DNA of 64,000 bases from Mucilaginibacter roseus. Its GTDB lineage: Bacteria; Bacteroidota; Bacteroidia; Sphingobacteriales; Sphingobacteriaceae. The position numbers and the translations under genes are program-made. The stretch is taken from NCBI RefSeq assembly GCF_021215455.1, contig NZ_JAJPWV010000003.1:248001-312000 (forward strand), read 5' to 3'. The notes beneath the pieces were generated by a model, which saw only the letters and a program-made list of their open reading frames with translations, did not search any database and had not been told where the DNA came from. Shown one piece after another: positions 43,946-52,360 of this stretch; position 1 is the first letter of the stretch, and each line of letters opens with the position of its first letter.

Positions 43946-43990
43946 GCGATTGCAATGATGATACTTTACCCCCCTTCGTTTTCCGTCGTG

Positions 43991-44018
43991 TTGGACACTA
44001 CATTCCGCTTTATGGACA
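43991..44018 (+). promoter_or_regulatory. LytTR-type direct repeat before aldo/keto reductase
   Basis: TTGGACA (43991-43997) and ATGGACA (44012-44018), 21 bp apart. An imperfect -7 box GAACTTTG (44041-44048) follows 22 bp later, placing the repeat where an activator for the plus-strand gene would bind. Confidence 0.55.
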
Positions 44019-44068
44019 CGCTGAAGCCTGAACGATGACGGAACTTTGTAACCTAAACAAATACAAAT

Positions 44069-45070
44069 ATGAAAACAGTTAATTTGGGCAGCCAGGGACT
44101 GGTAGTACCACAAATAGGCTTGGGTTGCATGGGCATGACCTCGATGAATGGCTGGGATATTTACGGAAAAGCCGACGAGGCCGAAGCCATTGCGACTATA
44201 CACCGCTCCTTTGAATTGGGCGGAAACTTTTTAGATACAGCCGATCTGTACGGACCTGAACTAAACGAAAGGCTGATTGCCAAAGCTATTAACGGCGAGC
44301 GGGACAAATATATAATTGCCACTAAATTTGGATTTGAGATTGATGACAACAGCCAATTAACCTGGAATTATAACGGATCAAAGGCTTACGTTAAAAAAGC
44401 GGCTGAACGTTCACTTAAAAATCTGAATACGGATTACATTGACCTGTATTACCTGCACCGCCTTGATCCGAACACACCTATTGAGGAAACAGTTGAAGCC
44501 ATGGCTGAGTTGGTTAAAGAGGGAAAAGTAAAATACATCGGCCTATCCGAAGTGTCATCAGCCACTATACGCAAGGCACACGCGGTGCACCCACTAACAG
44601 CGGTACAAACAGAATATTCATTATTTGAGCGTGATGTTGAGGAAGCCGGCATTACGAATACCTTAGCCGAGCTGGGCATCAGCCTGGTCGCCTATTCACC
44701 ACTTGGCAGGGGCTTTTTAACCGGCGACCTGAAAAGCCCGGATGATTTCGCTGCTGATGATTTCCGCAGAAACATACCGCGTTTCCAGGGCGATCAATTC
44801 TACAAAAACCTGGAGCTGGTAAATGCCATTAATGAGATGGCAAGCGAGAAGAATGTAACGCCATCGCAACTGGCCATTGCCTGGGTACTGGCAAAGGGAC
44901 ACGTACCCATACCCGGCACCAAGCGCGTTAAATACATTGAGCAAAACATTGCCGCTGCCGAAATCGTTTTAAGCAGTCAGGAGATTGACCGATTGGAATC
45001 AATTGTACCATTAGGTACAAGCACCGGCGACCGTTATGATGCCAACTCAATGAACAACATCGATAAATAA
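44069..45070 (+). CDS. aldo/keto reductase
   Basis: 333 residues, a TIM-barrel NADPH-dependent reductase. The catalytic tetrad is visible: D57 and Y61 (DTADLYG), K86 (ATKFGF), H130 (YYLHRLD). The C-terminal GTKRVKYIEQNIAA block is the NADP-binding loop. The closest general group is AKR13/YajO-like, active on aldehydes and ketones. It is divergent from the lytS kinase and shares the ATGGACA repeat, which suggests co-induction with the efflux pump against a reactive compound (inference). A strong terminator follows. Confidence 0.93.
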   Translation: MKTVNLGSQGLVVPQIGLGCMGMTSMNGWDIYGKADEAEAIATIHRSFELGGNFLDTADLYGPELNERLIAKAINGERDKYIIATKFGFEIDDNSQLTWNYNGSKAYVKKAAERSLKNLNTDYIDLYYLHRLDPNTPIEETVEAMAELVKEGKVKYIGLSEVSSATIRKAHAVHPLTAVQTEYSLFERDVEEAGITNTLAELGISLVAYSPLGRGFLTGDLKSPDDFAADDFRRNIPRFQGDQFYKNLELVNAINEMASEKNVTPSQLAIAWVLAKGHVPIPGTKRVKYIEQNIAAAEIVLSSQEIDRLESIVPLGTSTGDRYDANSMNNIDK

Positions 45071-45079
45071 TTATTTTTT

Positions 45080-45114
45080 CCGCAGGATGTATTTATGAAC
45101 ATCCTGCGGTTTAT
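45080..45114 (+). terminator. terminator after aldo/keto reductase
   Basis: Perfect 11-bp GC-rich stem CCGCAGGATGT (45080-45090)/ACATCCTGCGG (45099-45109), loop of 8, then TTTATTAT. Confidence 0.8.
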
Positions 45115-45132
45115 TATCTAAATTTACAGTAC

Positions 45133-46047
45133 ATGGATCATCATAAGCCATACGAGGTTAATTCCATTACCGATCACCGCCGCGTACTCTCATTACCCGC
45201 ACCCGCACATCCGCTGATTGACGTTTTCCGGATGGAAGATGTCAGGCACAATCCCGACAAACGTTTCCGCACATTAATGCTGAATGTTTACTGTATTTCA
45301 CTTAAAAAAAAGGTGCAGGGCAAGGTGAAATACGGCCAGGGCTATTATGATTATGATGAAGGACTGATGTCCTTTTTTGCACCGGGGCAAATAGTGGCCT
45401 CTGTACCTGAAAATCACCGGCTTGAAGGCTGGTGCGTTGCTTTTCATCCCGATTTTTTGAAAGGCCATCCGCTTGCTCGAAAAATTGAGAGCTACACCTT
45501 TTTCTCGTATGCCATTAATGAGGCGCTTTTTCTTTCGGAAAAGGAAGAAACGCTGATGAATGGCATAGCCAATAACATCCGGCAGGAACTGCAAACAGCT
45601 ATTGATGGGCTGACTAATGAAGTACTCATTTCGCAACTGGAATTGCTGCTTCACTATAGCCAGCGTTTTTATCTACGGCAATTTCAAACACGCAAAACAG
45701 CACACCATCATCTGGTTAGCGAAGTTGAGAATTTATTAAACGCCTATTTTAATGATGACGACCTGCTTGTTGCGCAGGGTGTACCAACCGTTGCCTACCT
45801 GGCCGAAAGGCTTAACCGCTCCCCTAAATACCTGAGCGACCTGCTCAGAAGCGTTTCGGGCCGCAGCGCGCAGCAATACATCCAGGATCATTTGCTTGAA
45901 AAGGCCAAAACCTTACTTAGCAGCAGCGACCTCACCGTTGCAGAGATAGCCTATATGCTGGGCTTTGACTATCCGCAATCATTCAACAAACTCTTCAGGC
46001 GCAAAACAGATAAAACACCGCTGGTTTACCGCCAGTCGCTTAACTAA
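45133..46047 (+). CDS. AraC family transcriptional regulator
   Basis: 304 residues. The N-terminal half contains LSLPAPAHPLIDVFRMED and a cupin-like region (MSFFAPGQIVASVPEN, WCVAFHPDFLKGHPLA); the C-terminal double helix-turn-helix is VAYLAERLNRSPKYLSDLLRS and VAEIAYMLGFDYPQSFNKLFRRKTDKTPLVYR. It follows the aldo/keto reductase after a terminator and is separately transcribed. AraC proteins of this type often sit beside the reductase they regulate, so that gene is a candidate target. Ligand unknown. Confidence 0.9.
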   Translation: MDHHKPYEVNSITDHRRVLSLPAPAHPLIDVFRMEDVRHNPDKRFRTLMLNVYCISLKKKVQGKVKYGQGYYDYDEGLMSFFAPGQIVASVPENHRLEGWCVAFHPDFLKGHPLARKIESYTFFSYAINEALFLSEKEETLMNGIANNIRQELQTAIDGLTNEVLISQLELLLHYSQRFYLRQFQTRKTAHHHLVSEVENLLNAYFNDDDLLVAQGVPTVAYLAERLNRSPKYLSDLLRSVSGRSAQQYIQDHLLEKAKTLLSSSDLTVAEIAYMLGFDYPQSFNKLFRRKTDKTPLVYRQSLN

Positions 46048-46145
46048 ATTCGTGTTGTTAACATGACCGCGCCTGTCACAATTCACCCTGCAACTCGTCC
46101 TGTTAACACCTCACGCCGGTTGTTAATATGGTGTATGTTTGATAT

Positions 46146-46757
46146 ATGAAAAGCACCATCACCTTCCTGTCGCTCTTATGGTTATGCACGTTTGCATGCC
46201 TGGCGCAACCCAACGCATCAAAAGACAAAACTTTTGCAGTTAATTATTTAAAACAAACCGAAGCAGATGTACTCAACTCTGTTAAAGGCTTAAGCAAAGC
46301 CCAACTTAGCTTTAAACCCGACAGCAGCACCTGGAGTATTGAAGAATGCATAAAGCATATTGCCGCTTCAGAGAAAGAGCTGTGGGCGATGGTGGATGGG
46401 GCATTGAAAGCACCTGCCAACCCGGAGTTAAGAGCAAAGATAAAAGGAACAGACTCGGCGCTGGTTAAAGCGGTGGAAGACCGTTCTCACAAAGCAAAAA
46501 CATTTGCCGCGCTCGAGCCCGCTAACTCGCCGTACAAAACAGTACCGGAGGCGCTGGCTGCCTTTAAAGAGAACCGAGAGAAGCTGATAACCTTTATACA
46601 AAGTGCTTCCGCGGATAATTTACGCAATCACGTATCAACTCTGCCTTTAGGCACTTTTGATGCGCAACAGCTAATATTATTGATAGCTGCGCATAGCAAA
46701 CGCCATACTTCACAAATTAAAGAAGTGATAGCAAACCAGGCTTTTCCCAAGAAATAA
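46146..46757 (+). CDS. exported DinB-fold protein
   Basis: 203 residues. An N-terminal signal peptide (TFLSLLWLCTFACLAQ) precedes a four-helix DinB/YfiT-type domain with the metal histidines in CIKHIAASE and AAHSKRHTSQI. FKPDSSTWSIEECIKHI is a familiar DinB_2 block. Members are metal-dependent and some are thiol transferases; DinB family naming does not mean DNA damage response. The signal peptide points to a periplasmic location. It follows the AraC gene by about 100 bp; a TATGTTTG box (46134-46141) lies 5 bp before the ATG. Confidence 0.82.
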   Translation: MKSTITFLSLLWLCTFACLAQPNASKDKTFAVNYLKQTEADVLNSVKGLSKAQLSFKPDSSTWSIEECIKHIAASEKELWAMVDGALKAPANPELRAKIKGTDSALVKAVEDRSHKAKTFAALEPANSPYKTVPEALAAFKENREKLITFIQSASADNLRNHVSTLPLGTFDAQQLILLIAAHSKRHTSQIKEVIANQAFPKK

Positions 46758-46772
46758 AAAGAGGTTAAAGCG

Positions 46773-47498
46773 CTATTTCACCGGAATGAGTTTATCGTTG
46801 CCGAGATCATATTCAAACAGCTGACTGGTTTCGTCATCAACGTAAAGCCATTGCACTATGTTGCTGCCGTTGGTGCCAGGTACGGCAATGCCAATCATGG
46901 TGTATTGCCTACCTTCTCGTTCCTGCGATTCGAGGGAATAGTTTATAGCCTCTTTCGCTTTTATAGAGCGAAGCAATAGCTCCGTTTTAGTGGTAGCCAG
47001 GTAATACTCTACCAACTTATAAATTTTGTCGAGGTAGTATTCAGAAAAGCTTTCCTCGGGCGCCCAGGTATATTTTATTTGCCGGCCATAACTTTTTTTG
47101 AAAAGGGTTACAGGGCCGTCAGCAATTTTCCGGATCGAAATGATCCGTTTGGCCGGAACGGGGATTTCATCGTCGCCAGCCATCGTAATGTTATCATCTT
47201 TCCACAAAACTTCAATGGAGTCGCCGCGGTTCAGGCTCCGGTCTCCATCATCATTAATAAAAGAGATCGAACTATCGGCATGTTGTGCTAATAGGATAAA
47301 GTAATCTCCGTCGTCATTATAGTTCAGAAACCTGGCGTTAATGTATTTTGGCTGCTGGTTTACCGTCTCTTTGGGTGTCGAATCTTGTTTGGTTATGGTG
47401 TCGGCGGCACTGCTTGTCTTTTTATCAGTTTTTTGCTTGCAGGCAACAGCGCACATAAGCAATGAACATACGGTAACAAGTTTTAACATTTTCATCAT
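46773..47498 (-). CDS. hypothetical lipoprotein (241 aa)
   Basis: Function not recognised. From ATG 47498 (MMKMLKLVTVCSLLMCAVAC) it has a lipobox with the cysteine about residue 20, then a Lys/Thr/Ser-rich linker and a mixed alpha/beta domain (FLNYNDDGDYFILLAQ, DSIEVLWKDDNIT, YTMIGIAVPGTNGSNIVQWLYVD in segments). A longer upstream frame overlaps the GNAT gene region and lacks a signal; it is not used. Convergent with the DinB gene (15-bp gap) and co-oriented with the downstream end of the GNAT fusion. Confidence 0.7.
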   Translation of the reverse strand: MMKMLKLVTVCSLLMCAVACKQKTDKKTSSAADTITKQDSTPKETVNQQPKYINARFLNYNDDGDYFILLAQHADSSISFINDDGDRSLNRGDSIEVLWKDDNITMAGDDEIPVPAKRIISIRKIADGPVTLFKKSYGRQIKYTWAPEESFSEYYLDKIYKLVEYYLATTKTELLLRSIKAKEAINYSLESQEREGRQYTMIGIAVPGTNGSNIVQWLYVDDETSQLFEYDLGNDKLIPVK

Positions 47499-47535
47499 TC
47501 TAACAATACCATTTGGCCTTTCTGATAACGAGCAG

Positions 47536-48609
47536 CTATGCGCGTTGAGCTCCCCCTTTTTTAGCAAACCACTCTGTCTTGGTAATGCAATAAACAAAGT
47601 TTTGTTTTGGCGCTTCACCAAAGTAACATACTTCCTGCTCTCCGGTTTTAACAGCGCCGAGGCGGCCAATGGCTATTTGAGAACGCAGGTTTTGTGCACC
47701 GATGTGAAAGAATACGCTATCGGCAAACTGAAATGCATAATCCAGCATCAGCGCCTTTACCTGCAGGTTTATCCCTTTGCCCCAATAAGCTGTGGCGTAA
47801 AAGGTATAACCAATAAATATGCTTCTCTCTTCTACGCTATAATCATAAAAGCGGGTACTGCCTATAGTTTCGCCGGTAGCTTTATCAACTATACGAAATG
47901 CGCCACCGCTTTGCAAAGCGCCTTCAAAAAAGTTGCGGAACACATCTTCCTTCCACCTGTCTTTATTGGGATGCTGCGCCCATATTGCGGGGTCTGCCGC
48001 TACATGATAGAGTGTTTGAAAGTCATCCTCTTTCAAAGGATAAAGTATCACCCTATCGTTTTCAAGAAGTGGTTGCAGGCCGATATCCGTTTTTAAAACT
48101 TTCTTCATCATGATATCCGTTTGCTCCTCGCCACCTAACCTGAAAATATGCTTATCAAAAGGCACAAAGCCGGTCTTTTCGTAAAAGCGGATGGCTCGCG
48201 GGTTTTGCTCCCAAACGCCAAGCCACACGTAATTGCATTTGAGGTCATGAGCCACCTGCATGGCTTTGTTATACAACAGTTGCCCTACTTTTTTACCATG
48301 ATAAGTCGCCAAAACATAAATTCGCTCAATCTCCAGGGCGGTAACATCCTGAAGTTCGGTTTGTGCTTTACCGGTGTTTAGTTTCAGATACCCAATTACC
48401 TCACCGCCATGCATGGCAAAATAAAATTGAGAATCTGAATTGCTGATTTCCAGCATAAGCTTATCTATGGCAAAGCTCTTATCAAGGTATCTGGCAATGA
48501 CTTCTTTGCTGTTACTATCAGTAAAAGTTTCTTCGAACGTTTGCCGGCCTATTTGCTGTAAAGTACGTATATCATCCGGGGTTGCCCTGGTAATCGTTAT
48601 GTTATCCAT
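47536..48609 (-). CDS. two-domain GNAT acetyltransferase
   Basis: 357 residues with two different GNAT domains. Residues 1-172 resemble PaiA/spermidine-type acetyltransferases (ITRATPDDIRTLQQIG, ERIYVLATYHGKKVGQLLYNKAM with the acetyl-CoA loop, WEQNPRAIRFYEKTGFV). Residues about 178-357 resemble RimJ/RimL-type enzymes (LENDRVILYPLKEDD, GSTRFYDY, FYATAYWGKGINLQVKALMLDYAF, NLRSQIAIGRLGAVKTGEQ). Both contain plausible acetyl-CoA sites. No linker stop is seen, so one polypeptide is made. Substrates may be small amines and protein N-termini; unproven. Confidence 0.88.
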   Translation of the reverse strand: MDNITITRATPDDIRTLQQIGRQTFEETFTDSNSKEVIARYLDKSFAIDKLMLEISNSDSQFYFAMHGGEVIGYLKLNTGKAQTELQDVTALEIERIYVLATYHGKKVGQLLYNKAMQVAHDLKCNYVWLGVWEQNPRAIRFYEKTGFVPFDKHIFRLGGEEQTDIMMKKVLKTDIGLQPLLENDRVILYPLKEDDFQTLYHVAADPAIWAQHPNKDRWKEDVFRNFFEGALQSGGAFRIVDKATGETIGSTRFYDYSVEERSIFIGYTFYATAYWGKGINLQVKALMLDYAFQFADSVFFHIGAQNLRSQIAIGRLGAVKTGEQEVCYFGEAPKQNFVYCITKTEWFAKKGGAQRA

Positions 48610-48687
48610 TATATAATCTGCTGATTGCTTATATGCTTACAAATTTAACGCATGCAACCTTTTATTATCATCACCTATAGCCATATA

Positions 48688-48754
48688 CTGAACAAACATT
48701 GCCAGTCGCGAAGTTGTTCAGCCTTTAAATATCATCAGCGAAGTAATTGAACAG
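48688..48754. promoter_or_regulatory. repeat cluster before flavin reductase
   Basis: CTGAACAA (48688-48695) and TTGTTCAG (48714-48721) form an inverted repeat, and TTGAACAG (48747-48754) is a third related copy. GCGAAG precedes the second and third. It may be an operator for the flavin reductase gene. Confidence 0.3.
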
Positions 48755-48777
48755 CCAGATGAAATAAAGTGTAAAAC

Positions 48778-49425
48778 ATGAAGATAATCGATGCCCAACA
48801 AATAGCGGATATGGACAAACCCTACCGCACCGCGCTGATGAACAGCATTAGCGGCTACAAACCGCTTAACCTTTTAGGAACCATCAGCAGCGAGGGCAAG
48901 CCTAATTTATGCATTGTAAGTTCGGTATTCCATATGGGTTCAAACCCGCCGCTTCTGGGTATGGTTATCCGTCCGCAACGGCCACATAATGATAGTTTGA
49001 GTAATATTAAAGCTGTTGGCCAATACACTTTAAGCAACGTACAGGCTGATAGCTATCGCAATGCACACCAAACCAGCGCGAGTTATCCGTCAGGTATTTC
49101 TGAATTTAATGAATGTGGGTTCACTACTCATTATCATGAAGGCATTAAACCGCCTTTTGTAGCTGAATCGGCCATAAAGATTGCCTTGGAGCGCGCAGAA
49201 ATAATAGATATAACACTTAACGGAACAACTATTGTAATCGGTAGAATAACAAATATTTTGGTTGACGATAATGTAATCCAACCTGACGGCAGCATTGACC
49301 ATGTCACCGCCAAAACGGTTGCGGGCTCCGGGCTCGACAGCTACCTGCTACCTCAACTTTTAGAAAGGCTTACCTATGCCAAGCCCGGCACTACTCCGCA
49401 AACATTAAATTTTGATGAGAAATAA
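48778..49425 (+). CDS. flavin reductase-like FMN-binding protein
   Basis: 215 residues with the flavin-reductase-like split-barrel fold (DIM6/NTAB type). Blocks: LNLLGTISSEGKPNLCIVSSVFHMGSNPPLLG (N-terminal FMN-binding strands, split over 32-65), NIKAVGQYTLSN, HQTSASYPSGISEFNECGF and AIKIALERAEIID. It probably reduces FMN or binds it for another enzyme. No partner monooxygenase is adjacent. A cluster of TTGAACAG-like repeats lies upstream; MFS and ArsB-type transporter genes follow on the same strand. Confidence 0.85.
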   Translation: MKIIDAQQIADMDKPYRTALMNSISGYKPLNLLGTISSEGKPNLCIVSSVFHMGSNPPLLGMVIRPQRPHNDSLSNIKAVGQYTLSNVQADSYRNAHQTSASYPSGISEFNECGFTTHYHEGIKPPFVAESAIKIALERAEIIDITLNGTTIVIGRITNILVDDNVIQPDGSIDHVTAKTVAGSGLDSYLLPQLLERLTYAKPGTTPQTLNFDEK

Positions 49426-49482
49426 CCCACAAGTTGCAACATTTTTGATACAAATGGGTTATTCTGTTTTTAGATACGTCCG

Positions 49483-50727
49483 ATGTCAGATTTAGCCGTT
49501 CCGCACTCATCAAAATCAAAGGTTATGAGTTTCAGGGCTTCATTAGAGGCCCTGAATTTTTTTATGGCGGATATGCAGGCAGGCATCGGCCCGTTTCTTG
49601 GCATATTTCTATTGGCGCATCAATGGAAAAGCGGCCCCATCGGTACGGTAATGACCTTAGGCGGGGTAGCCGGGGTATTAGTAACCATACCCGCGGGCGC
49701 GCTTATTGATCAAACCCGGCATAAAAAACTGTTCGTAATTATACCGGGTATCTGCACGGTATTAGCTTCGTCTGTAATATTACTATCGCAAAACTTTTGG
49801 GTGGTAGGCCTATCGCAGGTAGCTACCGCTATTGCCGGGGCGGCCATAGTACCCGCGGTAATGGCCATTACCCTTGGGCTGGTCCATCAAAAAGGGTTTA
49901 ACCGGCAAAACGGGCGCAACCAGGCATGGAACCATGCGGGCAATATGGTTGGGGCCGGCCTTTCAGGCTATTTGGGTATGATGTATGGTATGCCTGCCAT
50001 ATTTTATCTATCGGCATTTTTCGGACTTATCTCTATCATATCTGTAAGCCTGATACCTGCGTCAGCTATAGATGACCGTGCCGCCCGTGGAATGAAAGAG
50101 GGCGATACCCAAACCGGCGCCAACAGCTTTAAAACGCTGATTGAATGCAGGCCGCTATTATTGCTGGCGGCGGCTCTGGCTTGCTTTCACCTGGGTAACG
50201 GCGCTATGCTGCCGCTATACGGCATTGGCGCAGCCAGCCAGGGGCACGGCAATGCCTCCATGTTTGTTGCCATGACCATTGTTATTGCCCAACTGGTAAT
50301 GATAGGCGCATCAATAATAGCCATGCGCATGGCCGATAAAAATGGCTATTGGCTGGTGTTGCTGTTATCATTCATTGCCCTGCCAATACGGGGTGTGGTA
50401 GCCGCGTACCTAAACTATCACATTGGTATTTACCCCGTTCAGGCGTTGGATGGTATTGGCGCAGGCTTACAAAGCGTTGCCGTACCGGGCCTGGTGGCTC
50501 AAATACTTAACGGAACCGGACGTATAAATGTAGGCCAGGGAGCGGTGATGACGGTGCAGGGCATTGGCGCGGCATTAAGCCCGGCTATAGGCGGCTGGCT
50601 GGCACAGGGCATGGGCTTTCAACCGGCATTCATGGTGTTGGGCAGCTTTGCAACTGTATCCATCATCATTTGGCTTTATTATCACAAAACACTGGGCTAT
50701 GTTTGCGATCAGGATCATCTGCAATAA
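49483..50727 (+). CDS. MFS transporter
   Basis: 414 residues with about twelve hydrophobic segments. The MFS A-like motif is GALIDQTRHKKL (about residues 65-76), between TM2 and TM3. The second half has AMRMADKNGYWLVLLL at the equivalent loop. No substrate signature is seen. It starts 57 bp after the flavin reductase and ends 3 bp before an ArsB/NhaD-type transporter gene, so three genes may be one operon. Efflux is likely in this context but unproven. Confidence 0.9.
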   Translation: MSDLAVPHSSKSKVMSFRASLEALNFFMADMQAGIGPFLGIFLLAHQWKSGPIGTVMTLGGVAGVLVTIPAGALIDQTRHKKLFVIIPGICTVLASSVILLSQNFWVVGLSQVATAIAGAAIVPAVMAITLGLVHQKGFNRQNGRNQAWNHAGNMVGAGLSGYLGMMYGMPAIFYLSAFFGLISIISVSLIPASAIDDRAARGMKEGDTQTGANSFKTLIECRPLLLLAAALACFHLGNGAMLPLYGIGAASQGHGNASMFVAMTIVIAQLVMIGASIIAMRMADKNGYWLVLLLSFIALPIRGVVAAYLNYHIGIYPVQALDGIGAGLQSVAVPGLVAQILNGTGRINVGQGAVMTVQGIGAALSPAIGGWLAQGMGFQPAFMVLGSFATVSIIIWLYYHKTLGYVCDQDHLQ

Positions 50728-50730
50728 AGC

Positions 50731-51978
50731 ATGAACAACTACTTTATCTGGCTTATTTCATTATTGGCTATCGCCGGGGTAATCATCAGGCCGTTTAAAT
50801 TACCTGAAGCTGTTTGGGCTATAGGCGGCGCTTTGCTGCTGTTAGGTTTCGGGTTTATCAGCTTTGAAACAGCTGCAGCCGGAGTTGAAAAAGGCACCGA
50901 TGTTTACTTGTTTTTAGCCGGAATGATGTTGCTCTCAGAAGCAGCCCGTGAAGAGAAGTTATTTGACTGGATTGCAGGCCATGCGGTAAAAGCCTCGCGA
51001 GGTTCGGCACACCATTTATTTTTATTGATCTTTTTGTCGGGTATAATAGTAACCGCATTATTATCAAATGATGCCACCGCGGTGGTTTTAACCCCTGCCG
51101 TGATAGCCGCAACACGCGCGGCAGGCGTAAAAAATAATTTGCCTTACCTGTTGATTTGTGCTTTTATTGCCAACGCGGCATCATTTGTATTACCTATATC
51201 CAACCCGGCAAACCTGGTCATATATCAAACCCAGTTACCGTCGTTGGGCAACTGGTTCGCGCAATTTTTGTTGCCGGCAGCTATAGTTATAGTTCTGACC
51301 TATTTTATCCTGAAGATATCTCAACGCAAGGCATTGTCTGAGAAATTTAGCACCGATATCCCGGTAGTTACCTTGAGCACAACGGGCAAACTGGCTTTGT
51401 ACAGCATTATATTTACGGTATTTGTTTTGCTTATCTGCTCGGCTTATTCGGTTCCGCTTGGCTGGCCTACCTTTATTACTGGCTTTTTATGTACAGCAAT
51501 TATCAGCCTGATCGCTAAAAAATCAATCCTGAAAGCGTTCGGCCACGTATCCTGGAGCGTGTTAATATTAGTGGCCGGACTGTTTATAATAGTTGAGGGG
51601 CTTACGCAGACCGGCATTACGCATCACCTCGCCACAATGCTTGCAAACGCCGCTAAGCAAAACGTTAACAACACTGCAATTGCCACCGGCGGGATAATCG
51701 GCATTGCCTGTAACTTAATGAACAACTTACCAGCCGGGTTAATAGTAGGCGAAATTGCACAAACGGCCGTAATACCAGACGTGGTAAGAAAAGCTATGCT
51801 GATCGGTATCGACCTGGGGCCAAACCTGTCAGTAACCGGCTCACTCGCCACCATACTGTGGCTGCAAGCACTGCGCCGCGAAGGTATTACCGTAAGCGCC
51901 GTTCAGTTTTTAAAGATAGGGCTGGCGGTGATGTTGATACCCATGCTGGTCGTGCTATTACTACTACCTTATATTTAA
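50731..51978 (+). CDS. ArsB/NhaD-type (IT superfamily) anion or arsenite transporter
   Basis: 415 residues, about eleven membrane segments. Family blocks: GVEKGTDVYLFLAGMMLLSEAAREEKLFDW (in segments, about 52-80), LLSNDATAVVLTPAVIA (about 110-126, the signature re-entrant loop), ISNPANLVIYQ, and ACNLMNNLPAGLIVGEIA in the second half, with LGPNLSVTGSLATILWL. The sequence fits ArsB-like arsenite permeases. No arsR, arsC or arsA is nearby, so arsenic specificity is not secured. It overlaps nothing and converges on the response-regulator gene by 3 bp. Confidence 0.85.
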   Translation: MNNYFIWLISLLAIAGVIIRPFKLPEAVWAIGGALLLLGFGFISFETAAAGVEKGTDVYLFLAGMMLLSEAAREEKLFDWIAGHAVKASRGSAHHLFLLIFLSGIIVTALLSNDATAVVLTPAVIAATRAAGVKNNLPYLLICAFIANAASFVLPISNPANLVIYQTQLPSLGNWFAQFLLPAAIVIVLTYFILKISQRKALSEKFSTDIPVVTLSTTGKLALYSIIFTVFVLLICSAYSVPLGWPTFITGFLCTAIISLIAKKSILKAFGHVSWSVLILVAGLFIIVEGLTQTGITHHLATMLANAAKQNVNNTAIATGGIIGIACNLMNNLPAGLIVGEIAQTAVIPDVVRKAMLIGIDLGPNLSVTGSLATILWLQALRREGITVSAVQFLKIGLAVMLIPMLVVLLLLPYI

Positions 51979-51981
51979 TAA

Positions 51982-52353
51982 TTACGCGGCTGATTGGGTG
52001 TCCAGCTTTTCTACCGCGTCCATAAAATCACCTATATCAAAAGGTTTGGCCAGGTAAGCGCTCGCCCCGGCATTTTTGGCAATTTCAGCGCCATCCCTGC
52101 TTGCCGATATAATGAGGATGGGCAAATGTTGATATGCAGGCGTTGAACGCACCTTAGCTGTGATCTGATCACCTGACAGTACGGGCATCCACAAGTCAAG
52201 TATCAGCATATCGGGCTGCACTTGCGCCATCCTGTCAAACATTTTTAAACTGTTTTGTTCAGTAGTTACATCGTAATCTTCCGCATCGAGCACCATCTCC
52301 AGCATTTCGAGAATGCCTTCGTCATCGTCACAAATAAGTATCTTTCTTTTCAT
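51982..52353 (-). CDS. single-domain response regulator
   Basis: 123 residues, receiver domain only: acidic pocket D10/D11, phosphoacceptor D53 (ILDLWMP), T/S switch in IISASRD and K about 106 in YLAKPFD. With no output domain it is CheY-like and acts through protein contact. The ATG is 7 bp after the stop of the LOV histidine kinase, so it is its natural partner and may relay a light signal (inference). Confidence 0.93.
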   Translation of the reverse strand: MKRKILICDDDEGILEMLEMVLDAEDYDVTTEQNSLKMFDRMAQVQPDMLILDLWMPVLSGDQITAKVRSTPAYQHLPILIISASRDGAEIAKNAGASAYLAKPFDIGDFMDAVEKLDTQSAA

Positions 52354-52360
52354 AGTTCAA

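Noticed and set aside
46146..46757. DNA-damage-inducible function for the DinB-fold protein
   Set aside because: DinB here is only a fold name; the protein has a signal peptide and no link to SOS.
47499..47669. Longer start for the 241-residue lipoprotein
   Set aside because: The lipobox signal follows ATG 47498; the extension is mostly antisense-like sequence of the GNAT gene.
50731..51978. A full arsenic resistance operon
   Set aside because: Only an ArsB-like transporter is present; no arsR, arsC, arsA or ACR3 accessory gene is adjacent.
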